A stretch of 64,000 nt of DNA from Pseudomonadota bacterium (GCA_018240745.1 JAFEFF010000193.1:1-64000), one strand, 5' to 3'; shown: positions 35,399-45,376, numbered from the stretch's first letter. The notes: generated by a model from the letters alone, not told the origin. Numbers and translations are program-made.

Positions 35399-37507
35399 AT
35401 GTCATCTGTCCTCTGGGCCGTCGTAGCGTGCGGCGTGATCGCCGTGCTGTACGGCATCATTACCGCGGCGCGGGTCATGGCCGCCGATGCCGGCACGCCG
35501 CGCATGCAGGAGATTGCGCAGGCCGTGCAGGAAGGTGCGGCTGCCTACCTCCGCCGCCAGTACACGACCATCGCCATCGTCGGCGTCGTCGTGCTGGTGC
35601 TGCTGTTCATCTTCCTCGGCAAGTTCGCCGCGGGCGGCTTCCTGATCGGCGCCGTGCTGTCGGGCGCCACGGGCTTCATCGGCATGAACGTGTCGGTGCG
35701 CGCCAACGTGCGCACTGCCGTCGCCGCGCAGAAGAGCCTGGGACAGGGCCTCGACCTCGCCTTCAAGTCGGGCGCCATCACCGGCATGTTGGTCGCCGGC
35801 CTCGCGCTGCTGGGCGTGGCCGGCTACTACATGTTCCTAGGCAGCATCGGAATTGCCGCGGGCAGCCGCGACATGATCGACGCGCTGGTCGCGCTCGGCT
35901 TCGGCGCCTCGCTGATCTCGATCTTCGCCCGTCTCGGCGGCGGCATCTTCACCAAGGGTGCGGACGTCGGGGGCGACATGGTCGGCAAGGTCGAAGCCGG
36001 TATCCCGGAAGATGACCCGCGCAACCCGGCCACCATCGCCGACAACGTCGGTGACAATGTCGGCGACTGCGCCGGCATGGCGGCCGACCTGTTCGAGACC
36101 TACGCGGTGACCACCGTCGCCACCATGGTGCTCGCCTCGATCTTCTTTGCCGGCAATGCGGACCTGGTCGCCAAGCTGATGACCTATCCGCTGACGATCG
36201 GCGCCGCCTGCATCATCACCTCGATCATCGGCACCTACTTCGTGAGGCTCGGCGAAAACGGCCACATCATGTGGGCGATGTACAAGGGCGTGATTGCCGC
36301 CGCCGTGCTGTCGATCCCGGCCATCTGGCTGGTCACCAGCAACATCGTCGGCATGGATACCGTCCTGACGGTGGGAGACCGCAGCTTCACCGGCATGTCG
36401 TTGTTCTGGTGCTCGCTGGTCGGCATCGCCATCACCGGCCTGATCGTCTGGATCACCGAGTACTACACCGGCACCGACTATCGTCCGGTCAAGGCGGTGG
36501 CGCAGGCTTCGGTCACCGGTCACGGCACGAACGTCATCGCCGGTCTGGCGATGTCGATGGAAGCGACCGCCATGCCCGCGCTGCTGATCTGCGCCGGCAT
36601 CGTGATCTGCTACGTGCTGGCGGGTCTGTTCGGCATCGCCGTCGCCACGACAGCGATGCTGGCGCTGGCCGGCATGGTGGTGGCGCTCGACGCCTACGGT
36701 CCGGTCACCGACAACGCCGGCGGCATCGCCGAGATGTCGGGCCTGCCGAAGGACGTGCGCAAGAACACCGACGCGCTCGACGCGGTCGGCAACACCACCA
36801 AGGCGGTCACCAAGGGCTACGCCATTGCCTCGGCCGGCCTCGGTGCGCTGGTGCTGTTCGCGGCCTACACCTCGGACATTCATTACTTCATCAGCCAGGG
36901 CAAGCTCGGCGTGAAGGAAGTGGTGTTCGAACTCCAGAACCCGTACGTCGTGGTCGGCCTGCTGATCGGCGGCCTGCTGCCGTACCTGTTCGGCGGCATG
37001 TCGATGCTCGCCGTCGGCCGCGCCGCGCAGTCGGTGGTCGAGGAGGTGCGCCGTCAGTTCAAGGAGAAACCCGGCATCATGCAGGGCACGGACCGGCCCG
37101 ACTACGGCCGGGCCGTCGACATGCTGACCCGCGCTGCGATCAAGGAGATGATGATCCCGTCGCTCTTGCCGGTGCTGTCGCCGATCGTCGTCTTCTTCGT
37201 GATCAGCGCCATTGCCGGCCGGGCCAACGCCTTCGCCGCGGTCGGCGCCATGCTGCTGGGCGTGATCGTCACCGGCATCTTCGTCGCCATCTCGATGACG
37301 GCCGGCGGCGGGGCCTGGGACAATGCCAAGAAGTACATCGAGGAAGGCCACTTCGGCGGCAAGGGCTCGGAAGCCCACAAGGCCGCGGTGACCGGCGACA
37401 CGGTCGGCGATCCGTACAAGGACACGGCGGGGCCGGCCGTGAACCCGATGATCAAGATCACCAACATCGTGGCCTTGCTGCTGCTGGCCGTGCTGGCGCA
37501 CGGCTGA
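35399..37507 (+). CDS. hppA: Proton-translocating membrane pyrophosphatase, K+-independent type
   Basis: A 702-residue H+-pumping inorganic pyrophosphatase with about 16 membrane helices. The pyrophosphate site is visible in [20 protein letters not shown] and [18 protein letters not shown], and a second acidic site near [27 protein letters not shown] at the C-terminus. Lys468 in [10 protein letters not shown] is the residue that marks the potassium-independent subtype; the dependent type has Ala. It conserves energy from pyrophosphate in the inner membrane. The gene stands alone with about 180 bases upstream and its own terminator. Confidence 0.96.
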   Translation: MSSVLWAVVACGVIAVLYGIITAARVMAADAGTPRMQEIAQAVQEGAAAYLRRQYTTIAIVGVVVLVLLFIFLGKFAAGGFLIGAVLSGATGFIGMNVSVRANVRTAVAAQKSLGQGLDLAFKSGAITGMLVAGLALLGVAGYYMFLGSIGIAAGSRDMIDALVALGFGASLISIFARLGGGIFTKGADVGGDMVGKVEAGIPEDDPRNPATIADNVGDNVGDCAGMAADLFETYAVTTVATMVLASIFFAGNADLVAKLMTYPLTIGAACIITSIIGTYFVRLGENGHIMWAMYKGVIAAAVLSIPAIWLVTSNIVGMDTVLTVGDRSFTGMSLFWCSLVGIAITGLIVWITEYYTGTDYRPVKAVAQASVTGHGTNVIAGLAMSMEATAMPALLICAGIVICYVLAGLFGIAVATTAMLALAGMVVALDAYGPVTDNAGGIAEMSGLPKDVRKNTDALDAVGNTTKAVTKGYAIASAGLGALVLFAAYTSDIHYFISQGKLGVKEVVFELQNPYVVVGLLIGGLLPYLFGGMSMLAVGRAAQSVVEEVRRQFKEKPGIMQGTDRPDYGRAVDMLTRAAIKEMMIPSLLPVLSPIVVFFVISAIAGRANAFAAVGAMLLGVIVTGIFVAISMTAGGGAWDNAKKYIEEGHFGGKGSEAHKAAVTGDTVGDPYKDTAGPAVNPMIKITNIVALLLLAVLAHG

Positions 37508-37530
37508 TCGCAACGGACCCCGACAAGACG

Positions 37531-37562
37531 AAAGCCCCGGCCGAATGGCCGGGGCTTTTTCT
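37531..37562 (+). terminator. Rho-independent terminator of hppA
   Basis: Twelve-pair stem AAAGCCCCGGCC/GGCCGGGGCTTT with a GAAT loop and a trailing T-run, 24 bases after the stop. Confidence 0.92.
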
Positions 37563-37599
37563 TTGGCGGACGCGGGGGAGTGGCCGGGACAGGGACACG

Positions 37600-37665
37600 A
37601 AAATCTCTGAGCCATCGGCATCGGGCGTTTCCCATCGAAGTGGGAAACGCGCTCGGCCTCTCAGG
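37600..37665 (-). terminator. Probable terminator of bamE
   Basis: Just after the bamE stop on the reverse strand, GCGTTTCCCA and TGGGAAACGC form a ten-pair hairpin within flanking CTGAG/CTCAG, followed by ATTTT. It faces the hppA terminator in the convergent space. Confidence 0.6.
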
Positions 37666-38148
37666 CTAGATGCCCCCGCCACCGGGGACCGGTGCGCCCG
37701 GGTTGGTTTCCTGGCGCGGACCGCTGAAGCGGCCGACGTTGCCCATGATCTGCTCGAGCACCGTCAGCTCCTTGCCGGCAGTCGGGGTGATGCGCGAGAC
37801 CATATCGATGTCGCGACCGTCGCTCAGGTCGTACTTCTTGATCGCCTGCAGGCGGCCGGAGTCGTTGAACGACAACTGCATCACGTTCTGCTCCAGCATC
37901 ACCGGCTTGAGGAAAGCCCAGGTTTCCTGCTTCTGGCTGATGTAATACCAGACGTTCGGATTGAAGGTGGCGACGGCCGACGGCGAGCCGATCAGGCGGA
38001 CCACGTCCTCGCGGCTCTGGGTGCCGACCTCGAGCTTCTCGACCGATCCGGGCGTCGGAGCAAAGCCGCGCTGGTCGACGATCGTCGCGCATGAGGCGAG
38101 CAGGGGCACGAGGGCGCCAACGAGGAGGAGCGGGGCGGTGCGACGCAT
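37666..38148 (-). CDS. bamE: Outer membrane protein assembly factor BamE
   Basis: A 160-residue lipoprotein of the SmpA/OmlA family, a small subunit of the BAM complex that inserts beta-barrel proteins in the outer membrane. The N-terminal signal ends in a lipobox (LLASC, lipidated Cys20). The SmpA fold shows VEKLEVGTQSREDVVRLIGSPS and VWYYISQKQETW. The C-terminal tail is glycine/proline rich. Divergent from the CBP3-like chaperone gene, as is usual in this class. Confidence 0.93.
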   Translation of the reverse strand: MRRTAPLLLVGALVPLLASCATIVDQRGFAPTPGSVEKLEVGTQSREDVVRLIGSPSAVATFNPNVWYYISQKQETWAFLKPVMLEQNVMQLSFNDSGRLQAIKKYDLSDGRDIDMVSRITPTAGKELTVLEQIMGNVGRFSGPRQETNPGAPVPGGGGI

Positions 38149-38240
38149 GGACGGTTTCTTCGATCCGATGGAGAGAGGGCGCCCAACATGTCGTGGCGCC
38201 GTTCGGGGGTCAATCGCCCGATGCCGAGAAGGAGTCGATC

Positions 38241-38732
38241 GTGTTTCGCCGTCGCCAGCCCGCTGAGGAGTTCGCCGCCGCGCTCTATGTGCGGACAGCC
38301 GAGCGGGCGCGCGCGCCCGAATTGTTCGGGTCCTGCGGCATCCCCGACACGCTCGACGGGCGGTTCGATGCGCTCGCCCTGCACGCCGCCCTGATGATCG
38401 GTCGCCTGCAACGGGAGTCGGATGGCGAGGCGCTGGCGCAGGCCTATTTCGACGCCATGTTCCGCCATCTCGACCTCACCCTGCGCGAGATCGGTGTCCA
38501 GGATCTGGGCGTCGGGCGGCGCATCAAGATCATGGCCGAGGGTTTCCATGGCCGGGCCCTCGCGTACCGCGAGGCCTTGGTCAGCGGCCAGCCGCTCGCC
38601 GCGGTCTTGCGGCGCAACGCCTACGGCGGTAGTCCCCCTGCGGACGCCGAGCCGGTCATTCGCCTCGAGGCGTATGTCCGCGACGAGGTCGACCGGCTCG
38701 CCCGAACGACGCGGGAAGACTTGATAAAATAG
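38241..38732 (+). CDS. Ubiquinol-cytochrome c chaperone (CBP3-like) family protein
   Basis: A 163-residue protein of the CBP3/UPF0174 family, whose mitochondrial relatives assist cytochrome b assembly. Characteristic segments are AAALYVRTAERARAP, DTLDGRFDALALHAALMIGRL, QAYFDAMFRHLDLTLREIGV and GRRIKIMAEGFHGRA. The GTG start has GAAGGAG six bases upstream, which overrides longer in-frame alternatives. It lies directly before the DUF177 gene, ten bases apart, matching the conserved alphaproteobacterial order. Confidence 0.88.
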   Translation: MFRRRQPAEEFAAALYVRTAERARAPELFGSCGIPDTLDGRFDALALHAALMIGRLQRESDGEALAQAYFDAMFRHLDLTLREIGVQDLGVGRRIKIMAEGFHGRALAYREALVSGQPLAAVLRRNAYGGSPPADAEPVIRLEAYVRDEVDRLARTTREDLIK

Positions 38733-38741
38733 ATTAGGAAA

Positions 38742-39326
38742 ATGCCTCAACCTACTAAAACAGAACAAAAATCAGAGATAGAGCGTATCGTCGATATCGA
38801 CCGCATGGGTCCGAATGGCACGGCCTTGGAGATCGCGGCCAGCGACACCGAACGGGCGGCCCTAGCCAAGCGATTCGGTTTCCTCGGCCTGCGGGCCTTT
38901 TCGGCCCGTGTGACCGCGGATCGCCGGCCGGGCGGACAGGTCGTGGTCGAGGGCCGGCTGCGCGGGCGGATCGTGCAGGCCTGCATCCTGACGCTGGATC
39001 CGGTGACCCAGGACCTCGACGAGACGTTCCGCATCGTCTTCAAGCAGGACTTGGCCGAGGAGCGCGATCCCGAGAGCGGCGAGGCGCTGGTGAGCGCCCA
39101 GGCCGAGGCGCCCGAGCCCCTGACCGGGAACCTTCTCGACGTCGGCGAAATCGTCGCAGAGCAACTGTCGCTCGCCGCGGATCCCTATCCCCGCAAGCCC
39201 GGCGTCAAGCTGGATGATGTCCTGCCCAAGCCGCGCAAGGAGGGCCGGCAGGGCAGGCACGAGCAGCGCCGCCATCCCTTCGCCGGACTGGCAGCCTTGC
39301 GCGACAAGCCGCGCCGCGGCCGCTAA
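38742..39326 (+). CDS. yceD: DUF177 / YceD family protein
   Basis: A 194-residue protein of the YceD family, needed for normal 23S rRNA accumulation in E. coli and usually placed before rpmF. The core shows LRAFSARVTADRRPGGQVVVEGRLRGRIVQAC (residues 47-78), with the single cysteine of the family region, and DLLDVGEIVAEQLSLA-type text as NLLDVGEIVAEQLSLAADPYPRKPG. The first 12 codons are unusually AT-rich compared with the rest, which would keep the start region unstructured. Confidence 0.9.
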   Translation: MPQPTKTEQKSEIERIVDIDRMGPNGTALEIAASDTERAALAKRFGFLGLRAFSARVTADRRPGGQVVVEGRLRGRIVQACILTLDPVTQDLDETFRIVFKQDLAEERDPESGEALVSAQAEAPEPLTGNLLDVGEIVAEQLSLAADPYPRKPGVKLDDVLPKPRKEGRQGRHEQRRHPFAGLAALRDKPRRGR

Positions 39327-39434
39327 ATTGTTGCGGTGGCGTAACGTTTTGGCTAGAGAAGTCGGCCCGCCGCGCCTAGGAAGCGCGGCCTAGCTATTTT
39401 GGGGACAGGCATTGCCGCCCCGTTGGAGATCGTC

Positions 39435-39626
39435 ATGGCTGTACCCAAGAAGAAGGTTTCGAAGTCGCGCCGCAACATGCGCCGGGCCCATCACAGCATT
39501 CCGTCGATGGCCCATGTCGAGTGCAAGAACTGCGGTGAGCTGAAGCGCCCGCACATGGTGTGCTCGCATTGCGGCTACTATCGCGAGGACATGCCGGTGC
39601 TGGCTGACGCATCGGCCGAGAAGTAG
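39435..39626 (+). CDS. rpmF: 50S ribosomal protein L32
   Basis: A 63-residue ribosomal protein with the N-terminal [20 protein letters not shown] and the zinc-binding pairs CKNC and CSHC (about residues 30-48). The ATG giving MAVPKKK is the normal start. It lies between yceD and plsX, the classic order that links ribosome and lipid synthesis genes. Confidence 0.97.
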   Translation: MAVPKKKVSKSRRNMRRAHHSIPSMAHVECKNCGELKRPHMVCSHCGYYREDMPVLADASAEK

Positions 39627-39676
39627 TCGCAAGCAACGCCGGCGATGCGCTGGCTGCGGGTGGGACCGGTTCCTCG

Positions 39677-40753
39677 ATGAAGTCGGGTAAAGTCGTCCTG
39701 GCGCTCGACGGGATGGGCGGCGATCGCGCGCCGGACGTCGTCGTGAACGGCGCCGACATCGCCCGCGAGCGCTATCCCGACACCAGCTACCTGCTGTTCG
39801 GCGATCCGGCGCGCCTGAAGCCGCTGGTCGACAAGCGCAAGGGTCTGGCGCCTGCGGTCGAGATCGTGCCGGCGGCCGATGCCGTCACCGCGGACGACAA
39901 GCCGTCCTTTGCGCTGCGCCGCCGCCGCCAGTCGAGCATGTGGCTGGCCTGCCAGGCCGCCGCCGAGGGCCGTGCCGATTCGGTCGTCTCGGCCGGCAAT
40001 ACCGGGGCGCTGCTGGCGATCTCGATGTTTGCCATGCGCATGCTCGAGGGCGCGCACCGGCCGGCGCTGGCGTCGTTCCTGCCGACCTCGCGCGGCGAGA
40101 CGGTCATGCTCGATCTCGGCGCCAACATCGAATGCGATGCCGACAACCTCGCCGAGTTCGCGGTGATGGGCAGCGTGTTCGCCCAGGTGCTGCTGGGCCT
40201 CGATGCGCCCAAGGTCGGCCTGCTGAACGTCGGGTCGGAGGAACTCAAGGGCCATGAGGAAGTGCGCCAGGCGGCGGCCTGGCTGCGCCGCGACGGCTCG
40301 CCGGTGAACTTCCACGGCTTCGTCGAGGGTAACGATATCGGCGCAGGCGTCGTCGACGTCGTCGCGACCGACGGCTTCACCGGCAACGTCGCGCTCAAGG
40401 CCATCGAAGGCACGGCCAAGCTCTACACCGGCTTCGTGCGCGATGCCTTCCGGACTTCCACCTTCGCCAAGATCGGCTACCTGTTCGCCTCTGGCGCCTG
40501 GGTCAAGCTGCGCAAGCGGGTCGATCCGCGGCGCTACAATGGCGGCGTCTTCCTGGGACTCGACGGCATCTGCGTGAAGAGCCACGGCGGCACCGACCAG
40601 CTCGGTTTCGCCTACGCCATCGGCGTGGCGCGCGACCTGGTACGCTACGAATACAAGAGCAAGCTCGTCGAGGGCCTGGCCAGGCTGCGTCAGGTCACCT
40701 CGGCGCCTGACTCGCCCGAAGAGGCGCTGCAGGCAAGCGGAGGGACTGCGTGA
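39677..40753 (+). CDS. plsX: Phosphate acyltransferase PlsX
   Basis: A 358-residue enzyme transferring acyl groups from acyl-ACP to phosphate to make acyl-phosphate for phospholipid synthesis. It starts [21 protein letters not shown] and has [51 protein letters not shown] and [20 protein letters not shown], all typical. The stop overlaps the GTG start of fabH. Confidence 0.97.
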   Translation: MKSGKVVLALDGMGGDRAPDVVVNGADIARERYPDTSYLLFGDPARLKPLVDKRKGLAPAVEIVPAADAVTADDKPSFALRRRRQSSMWLACQAAAEGRADSVVSAGNTGALLAISMFAMRMLEGAHRPALASFLPTSRGETVMLDLGANIECDADNLAEFAVMGSVFAQVLLGLDAPKVGLLNVGSEELKGHEEVRQAAAWLRRDGSPVNFHGFVEGNDIGAGVVDVVATDGFTGNVALKAIEGTAKLYTGFVRDAFRTSTFAKIGYLFASGAWVKLRKRVDPRRYNGGVFLGLDGICVKSHGGTDQLGFAYAIGVARDLVRYEYKSKLVEGLARLRQVTSAPDSPEEALQASGGTA

Positions 40754-41721
40754 TCCGTTCGGTCGTCCAGGGCTGCGGCGCCTATCTGCCCGAGAAGATC
40801 GTCACCAACGCCGACCTGGCCAAGCGGATGGACACCTCGGACGAGTGGATCCAGCAGCGCACCGGCATCCGCCAGCGCCATATCGCTGCCGACGGCGAGT
40901 TCACCTCCCACCTTGCCACGAGGGCCGCGCAGCGCGCGCTCGACCGCGCCGGCATGAGGGCGGGCGACCTCGATCTGATCGTGCTCGCCACCGCCACGCC
41001 CGACGAGACCTTCCCCGCGACCGCGACCCGCGTGCAGGCGGCGCTCGGCATGACGCGCGGCTCGGCGTTCGACGTCCAGGCAGTGTGCGCAGGCTTCATC
41101 TACGGGCTGTCGGTTGCCGACAGCATGATCAAGAGCGGGATCGCGTCGACCGCCCTGGTGATCGGCGCCGAGACCTTCTCGCGGATCCTCGACTGGAGCG
41201 ACCGCGGCACCTGCGTGCTGTTCGGCGACGGCGCCGGCGCGATCGTGCTGAGAGGCGAGCAGGAGGAGGGAACGTCGCACGATCGCGGCGTGCTCGCCCA
41301 TGCGCTGCACTCCGACGGCCGCCAGCACGACATCCTGTACGTCGACGGCGGCCCGTCCTCGACCCGCACCACCGGCCTGTTGCGCATGGAAGGCAAGGAG
41401 GTCTTCAAGCACGCGGTGGTCAACATGGCGACCGTGGTGGGCGAGGTCCTGGAGAAGGCGGGCCTGACGGCCAAGGACATCGACTGGCTGGTGCCGCACC
41501 AGGCCAACAAGCGCATCATCGACGGGACTGGACGGAAGCTCGGCCTGCCGCCCGAACGGGTCGTCGTGACTGTGGATAAGCACGCCAATACCTCGGCCGC
41601 CTCGATCCCGCTGGCCCTCGAAACGGCGGTCAGCGACGGCCGGATCAAGCGCGGCGACTTGCTCCTTTTGGAAGGAATCGGCGGCGGATTGGCCTGGGGA
41701 GCCTCACTCGTCCGCTGGTAG
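40750..41721 (+). CDS. fabH: 3-oxoacyl-ACP synthase III (KAS III)
   Basis: A 323-residue initiating condensing enzyme of fatty acid synthesis, joining acetyl-CoA with malonyl-ACP. The catalytic triad is visible as Cys113 in AVCAGF, His in [10 protein letters not shown] and Asn in [15 protein letters not shown]. The N-terminal segment [21 protein letters not shown] is characteristic. It is translated from a GTG that overlaps plsX by four bases. Confidence 0.97.
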   Translation: MIRSVVQGCGAYLPEKIVTNADLAKRMDTSDEWIQQRTGIRQRHIAADGEFTSHLATRAAQRALDRAGMRAGDLDLIVLATATPDETFPATATRVQAALGMTRGSAFDVQAVCAGFIYGLSVADSMIKSGIASTALVIGAETFSRILDWSDRGTCVLFGDGAGAIVLRGEQEEGTSHDRGVLAHALHSDGRQHDILYVDGGPSSTRTTGLLRMEGKEVFKHAVVNMATVVGEVLEKAGLTAKDIDWLVPHQANKRIIDGTGRKLGLPPERVVVTVDKHANTSAASIPLALETAVSDGRIKRGDLLLLEGIGGGLAWGASLVRW

Positions 41722-41826
41722 CAGGGCTTTCCTGATACAAAATTTAGGGAAGTCCGCTATCCCCCTGATATTGACCGCTTTCCCCGCGCGGGGTAAGCAT
41801 GAAGTCGGGGGAAGGAAGGGTGCCGG

Positions 41827-42150
41827 ATGGAAGGCCGGACAATTACGCGAGCTGATCTCAGCGAGTCGGTGTTCCAGGAAGTGGGCCTGTCTCGCAACGA
41901 GTCCAGCGACCTTGTGGAGACGATTCTCGCCGAAGTCGTCGAGGCTTTGGCGCGTGGAGAATCCGTAAAGATCTCGTCGTTCGGGAGCTTCACGGTCCGC
42001 GACAAGGGGCAGCGTATCGGCCGAAATCCAAAGACGGGACAGGAAGTGCCAATCCTGCCCCGCCGCGTCCTTGTCTTCCGTGCGTCGAACGTCCTGAAGT
42101 CCTTGATCAACGGGACGCCGGCGGAATCTGGCAAGGGGTCGTTGGGGTAA
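41827..42150 (+). CDS. ihfA: Integration host factor subunit alpha
   Basis: A 107-residue DNA-bending protein of the HU/IHF family. [21 protein letters not shown] forms the N-terminal helices. The beta-arm region is [36 protein letters not shown], including the conserved GRNPKTG...P intercalating arm tip (roughly residues 62-75). It partners with IhfB made elsewhere. It is placed between fabH and the MerR gene, as usual in Alphaproteobacteria. Confidence 0.96.
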   Translation: MEGRTITRADLSESVFQEVGLSRNESSDLVETILAEVVEALARGESVKISSFGSFTVRDKGQRIGRNPKTGQEVPILPRRVLVFRASNVLKSLINGTPAESGKGSLG

Positions 42151-42166
42151 TGTGGGGGGACAGGAT

Positions 42167-42691
42167 ATGGCGGTAGCAGCTCAAGCCGTTGAACGGCGTG
42201 TAGAGAAATCAGCCCAGGCATTCCGCACCATCAGCGAGGTCGCGGCGGAATTGGACGTGCCGCAGCACGTCCTGCGCTTCTGGGAAAGCAAGTTCAGCCA
42301 GGTACGCCCGCTCAAGCGCGGCGGTGGCCGGCGCTACTATCGGCCGGAGGACATCGATCTTCTGCGCCGCATCCGTTCGCTGCTCTACGAAGACGGTTAC
42401 ACCATCAAGGGCGTCCAGCGTCTCCTGAAGGAGGGCCGGGGCCGTCTGCCGTCGCAGCGCCTCGACAACGTCGCCGAGAGTGCGCTCGAGAGCCTGCGCA
42501 TCGTGTCGGCCCGCGCCGAGGCGATGGCGGCGGGCCAGCGGCCGATGCCGCGCACCGGCCCGCAGCCGCCGACCAGCGCACCGCGCGCCGCAACGCTCGA
42601 CCTGCACAAGCGGCGCGAGATCGAAACCGTGCTCGAGGATCTCGAACAGGCGCTGACCCAGCTGCGCTCGACCTTGAAGCAGCAGAACTAG
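42167..42691 (+). CDS. MerR-family transcriptional regulator
   Basis: A 174-residue regulator with an N-terminal winged-helix MerR domain: [25 protein letters not shown] followed by [35 protein letters not shown] (about residues 20-95). The C-terminal part is a Pro/Ala linker and a short coiled coil ([17 protein letters not shown]) likely for dimerisation. It has no metal-binding cysteines. It is the conserved ihfA neighbour in this class; its effector is unknown. The ATG with GGACAGG just upstream was preferred over a GTG five codons earlier. Confidence 0.9.
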   Translation: MAVAAQAVERRVEKSAQAFRTISEVAAELDVPQHVLRFWESKFSQVRPLKRGGGRRYYRPEDIDLLRRIRSLLYEDGYTIKGVQRLLKEGRGRLPSQRLDNVAESALESLRIVSARAEAMAAGQRPMPRTGPQPPTSAPRAATLDLHKRREIETVLEDLEQALTQLRSTLKQQN

Positions 42692-42750
42692 ACACCGGCA
42701 AAATTCCTCCCGCTCAACGAGTGGGAGTCCGCGACTCGACGCGACACCAG

Positions 42751-42795
42751 ATCAGGTGGTTATTGGGAGAACAATCCAATAATCGCCTGATTTTT
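42751..42795 (+). terminator. Rho-independent terminator of ihfA-merR
   Basis: Interrupted stem ATCAGG-TG-GTTATTGG against CCAATAAT-CG-CCTGAT, with a loop of about nine bases and a TTTTT run. A smaller hairpin (CTCCCGCTC/GAGTGGGAG, 42707-42727) precedes it. Confidence 0.8.
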
Positions 42796-42872
42796 CTTGG
42801 GTTTCTGGCAAATCGGCGTATCCTGTTTTTGAGGGGTAATTGCAACTAGGCAACGTCAAGGGGGACGCCGCC

Positions 42873-43169
42873 GTGCTTGCCGATCAGGAAAAGGCCGTTG
42901 GGCCTGCCGTCGCGCTTTGCGCGACGAACGACAACGATGTCTGCGAGATCCAGCCGTCGCTGCCGGAGCTGTTCTACCTGCGGCGCGGGCTCGCTCAGCC
43001 GGGCGGCAAGCTGCCGCTGTTCGATCTCGACGGCCAGGCGATCGCGCCCGAAGTGGTGCGGGCCTGCCTCGATCGCGGCTGGGCCGAGCCGTGGTTCAAC
43101 AATCCGCTGAAGCCGGATTGGCTGGTCTGCAAACTCACGGAGGCCGGGCGGCGGCTGGCTTCCGCGTAG
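42873..43169 (+). CDS. Conserved-looking hypothetical protein
   Basis: A 98-residue soluble protein with no domain I recognise. The central part, LPELFYLRRGLAQPGGKLPLF with DLDGQAIAPEVVRACLDRGW, looks ordered, and the end (LVCKLTEAGRRLA) resembles the last helix-strand of a winged-helix fold. GTG was chosen because AAGGGGG lies about seven bases upstream. The extreme 3' end touches the remnant of a reverse-strand transporter gene. Confidence 0.6.
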   Translation: MLADQEKAVGPAVALCATNDNDVCEIQPSLPELFYLRRGLAQPGGKLPLFDLDGQAIAPEVVRACLDRGWAEPWFNNPLKPDWLVCKLTEAGRRLASA

Positions 43170-43323
43170 CCCACAATGGCGAAGGTGGCGAGCAGCACGA
43201 GTGCCGAGCAGATGCCGACGAAGGCCAGGGTCAGGCCGATAGCGGTTTCGCCCCAACCGTAGCGGTAGCCTCGGCATAGAGCACGAAGGCGGCGGCCGGC
43301 ACCTGATGGGCGACCTGGCGGAA
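43164..43323 (-). pseudogene. Decayed Tet/TCR-type MFS transporter fragment
   Basis: On the reverse strand one frame reads FRQVAHQVPAAAFVLYAE. After a two-base shift another reads YRYGWGETAIGLTLAFVGIC, then SALVLLATFAIVGYA. Together these match the helix 7-8 region of tetracycline-resistance-type MFS exporters (typically AHQV...FVLYxDYRYGW). Both flanks have no further matching sequence, and there is an apparent internal deletion after SALV. It is a short relic without start or stop. Confidence 0.55.
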
Positions 43324-43397
43324 GGTCGAGCGCCGCGTCGCTCAGGCGGCAGGGCGCGCCGCTGATCCATCGCCTGGCTTATGGCAGGGGAGAGAAA

Positions 43398-43474
43398 TGG
43401 TCGGGGCGGCCGGATTTGAACCGACGACCCCCAGTCCCCCAGACTGATGCGCTACCAGACTGCGCTACGCCCCG
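43398..43474 (-). tRNA. tRNA-Pro (anticodon GGG)
   Basis: A 77-nucleotide cloverleaf on the reverse strand including an encoded CCA. Acceptor arm CGGGGCG pairs with CGCCCCG, the D-arm is GCGCAGTCTGGTAGCGC, the anticodon loop CTGGGGG carries GGG, and the T-arm contains GGTTCGAATCC. Confidence 0.95.
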
Positions 43475-43558
43475 ACCGGATAGGCGCGTGTAGCGCGAAT
43501 GGCAGCGATACCGCAAGCCGCCTTGGCGGTGCATCCGAGGGGAGCCTATACACGCGCC

Positions 43559-44764
43559 ATGAAAAGCGCCGCCGACCGCGTCCTGTTGTTTTCCTCGATC
43601 GGCCACGGGCTGATGCACCTGATGACGGCGTTCTACGCCGTGATCGTGCTGACTCTGGCAGCGGTGTGGCAGTTGCCGGTGGAGACGCTGCTCGAGCTCT
43701 ATGCGCCGGCGACCGTGCTGCTGGGCATCATGTCGCTGCCGGCCGGCTGGGCGTCCGACAAGTTCGGCGCGCCGGTCATGATGGTCGTGATGTTCCTCGG
43801 CATGGGCCTGTCGTCGATCGCCTGCGGCCTCGTGCCGACCGGCGACACGCTCGCTTTGTCGATCGGCCTGTGCGGTATCGGCGCGTTCGGCGCGATCTAC
43901 CATTCGGTCGGCATTGGCTGGGTGATCCGAACCGCCCGGGAGCAGGGCCATGCGATGGGCGTGAATGGCCTGTGGGGCAGCGCGGGTCTGGCGCTCTACG
44001 GCGTCGTGCCCGGCGTGCTGATCACGCTTGCCTCGTGGCGCGCGGCCTTCATCGTTCCCGGCGTCATCTGCCTGGCGATGGGCGCAATCGTCGCCTGGCA
44101 GGCCGCGGCCGGCCGCATCGGCGACCGCCCGATGCCGGCGACGCCGGGCGTGAAGGCGGGCCGCACCGAGTTCTGGCGGGTCTTCTCCGTGCTCTCGGTC
44201 ACGATGGCGCTGGAAGGCGTGATCTGGCAGTCGGTGATGTTCGGCGCCGCGCTCGTGTTCGAGACGCGCTTTCAGGCGACGTCCGTGCTGTGGGTCGGCC
44301 TCGCCACCTCGATGATCTACGTCATCTCGGGCTTCGCGCAGTACGCACTGGGCCGGCGCATCATCGACCGCTATCCACTCAAGAACACCTACGTCGCGGC
44401 GTCGGGCCTGCAGGTCGTGGCGATGCTGGGCCTCGCCGTCGGGAACGGCTACGTCGCACTGCTGGGCGCGATCTTCTCCGCGGTGCTGAGCGCCGCCGCT
44501 GGGCCGGTCGAGAACATCCTGATCGCGCGCTATACGCCGAGCCGCTATCACGGCCTCGGCTTCGGCGCCAAGTTCGTGGTGGCGTTCGGCGCCAGCCCTC
44601 TTGCGATCCTGCTGATCGCCTGGGTGCGCAAGACGACCGGAAGCCTCGACCTGATGTTCCTCGGTCTCGCGGTCACATCGGTCGTGATTACGGCGGTGGC
44701 GCTGCTGCTGCCGAACGAGCGGGCCGTGTCGATCGCCGTGCCGCAGCCCGCGCCGGCCGAGTAG
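43559..44764 (+). CDS. Major facilitator superfamily transporter
   Basis: A 401-residue 12-helix carrier. Motif A variant PAGWASDKFGAPVMMVVMF stands between helices 2 and 3, and ARYTPSRYHGLGFGAKFVVAFGASPLAI lies in the C-terminal half. HGLMHLMTAFYAVIVLTLA in helix 1 resembles the FAR-17a/fosmidomycin-resistance-like MFS group, but the substrate is unclear. It is transcribed away from the tRNA-Pro gene; the ATG at MKSAADRV was chosen by helix topology. Confidence 0.85.
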   Translation: MKSAADRVLLFSSIGHGLMHLMTAFYAVIVLTLAAVWQLPVETLLELYAPATVLLGIMSLPAGWASDKFGAPVMMVVMFLGMGLSSIACGLVPTGDTLALSIGLCGIGAFGAIYHSVGIGWVIRTAREQGHAMGVNGLWGSAGLALYGVVPGVLITLASWRAAFIVPGVICLAMGAIVAWQAAAGRIGDRPMPATPGVKAGRTEFWRVFSVLSVTMALEGVIWQSVMFGAALVFETRFQATSVLWVGLATSMIYVISGFAQYALGRRIIDRYPLKNTYVAASGLQVVAMLGLAVGNGYVALLGAIFSAVLSAAAGPVENILIARYTPSRYHGLGFGAKFVVAFGASPLAILLIAWVRKTTGSLDLMFLGLAVTSVVITAVALLLPNERAVSIAVPQPAPAE

Positions 44765-44767
44765 CGC

Positions 44768-45376
44768 CTACTTGGTGGCCTTCGCGGCCTTGTAGGAGGA
44801 TCGCGCCAGGCAGCGGTCGAGCCAGGCTCCGGCGTTCGGGTACGGCTTGAAGTCGTACTTGATCGGGCGCGACCAGCTCAGGATCGAAGCGAGGTTCAAA
44901 TCCGCCACGGTGAAGGTCGGTCCGAGCAGGTACTCGCGCCCCTCGAGCGCGGTATTCAGCACGGCAAGCGGCTTGGGCAGCGCCTTCTGCGCCTCGGCGA
45001 CCGCCTCCGGCTTCCGCTTGTCGGGCGCGGTCATGAACATGTCGATCAGGATGGTGAGCAAGGGCTTCTCGACCTCGGTCATTCCCCAGAAGCTCCACTG
45101 GTAGCAGCGCGCCTGGTCCTCGGGCGTCGCCGGCCAGAAGCCGTCCTTGTTGAAGCGCTTGGCGAGATAGAGGTTGATCGCCATCGATTCGAACAGCTTG
45201 AAATCGCCGTCGACCAGGGCCGGCACCTTGCCGTTGGGATTGATCTTCAAGTACTCCGGCGTCTTCAGGTCCTTCATTTCCATGGCCATGTGCTCGAACG
45301 GGATGCCGAGCTCATGAACGATCCAGAGCGCGCGCGCGGCGCGCGAAGCGGTAGGTCCGTAGATCTGTATGGTCAC
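44768..45376 (-). CDS. Glutathione S-transferase
   Basis: A 202-residue cytosolic GST. The N-terminal thioredoxin-like domain has IYGPTASRAARALWIVHELGI with the likely catalytic Ser in TASRAAR, PNGKVPALVDGDFKLFESMAINLYLAK (cis-Pro and the ES glutathione motif) and, in the C-terminal domain, YLLGPTFTVADLNLASIL. It is 18 bases downstream of the Rieske oxygenase gene and probably in the same transcript, suggesting a role in detoxifying or cleaving an oxygenation product. Confidence 0.92.
   Translation of the reverse strand: MTIQIYGPTASRAARALWIVHELGIPFEHMAMEMKDLKTPEYLKINPNGKVPALVDGDFKLFESMAINLYLAKRFNKDGFWPATPEDQARCYQWSFWGMTEVEKPLLTILIDMFMTAPDKRKPEAVAEAQKALPKPLAVLNTALEGREYLLGPTFTVADLNLASILSWSRPIKYDFKPYPNAGAWLDRCLARSSYKAAKATK

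Noticed and set aside
42840-42872. A TTG start 11 codons upstream for the hypothetical gene at 42873
   Set aside because: It lacks a ribosome-binding site, whereas the GTG at 42873 has AAGGGGG at proper spacing.
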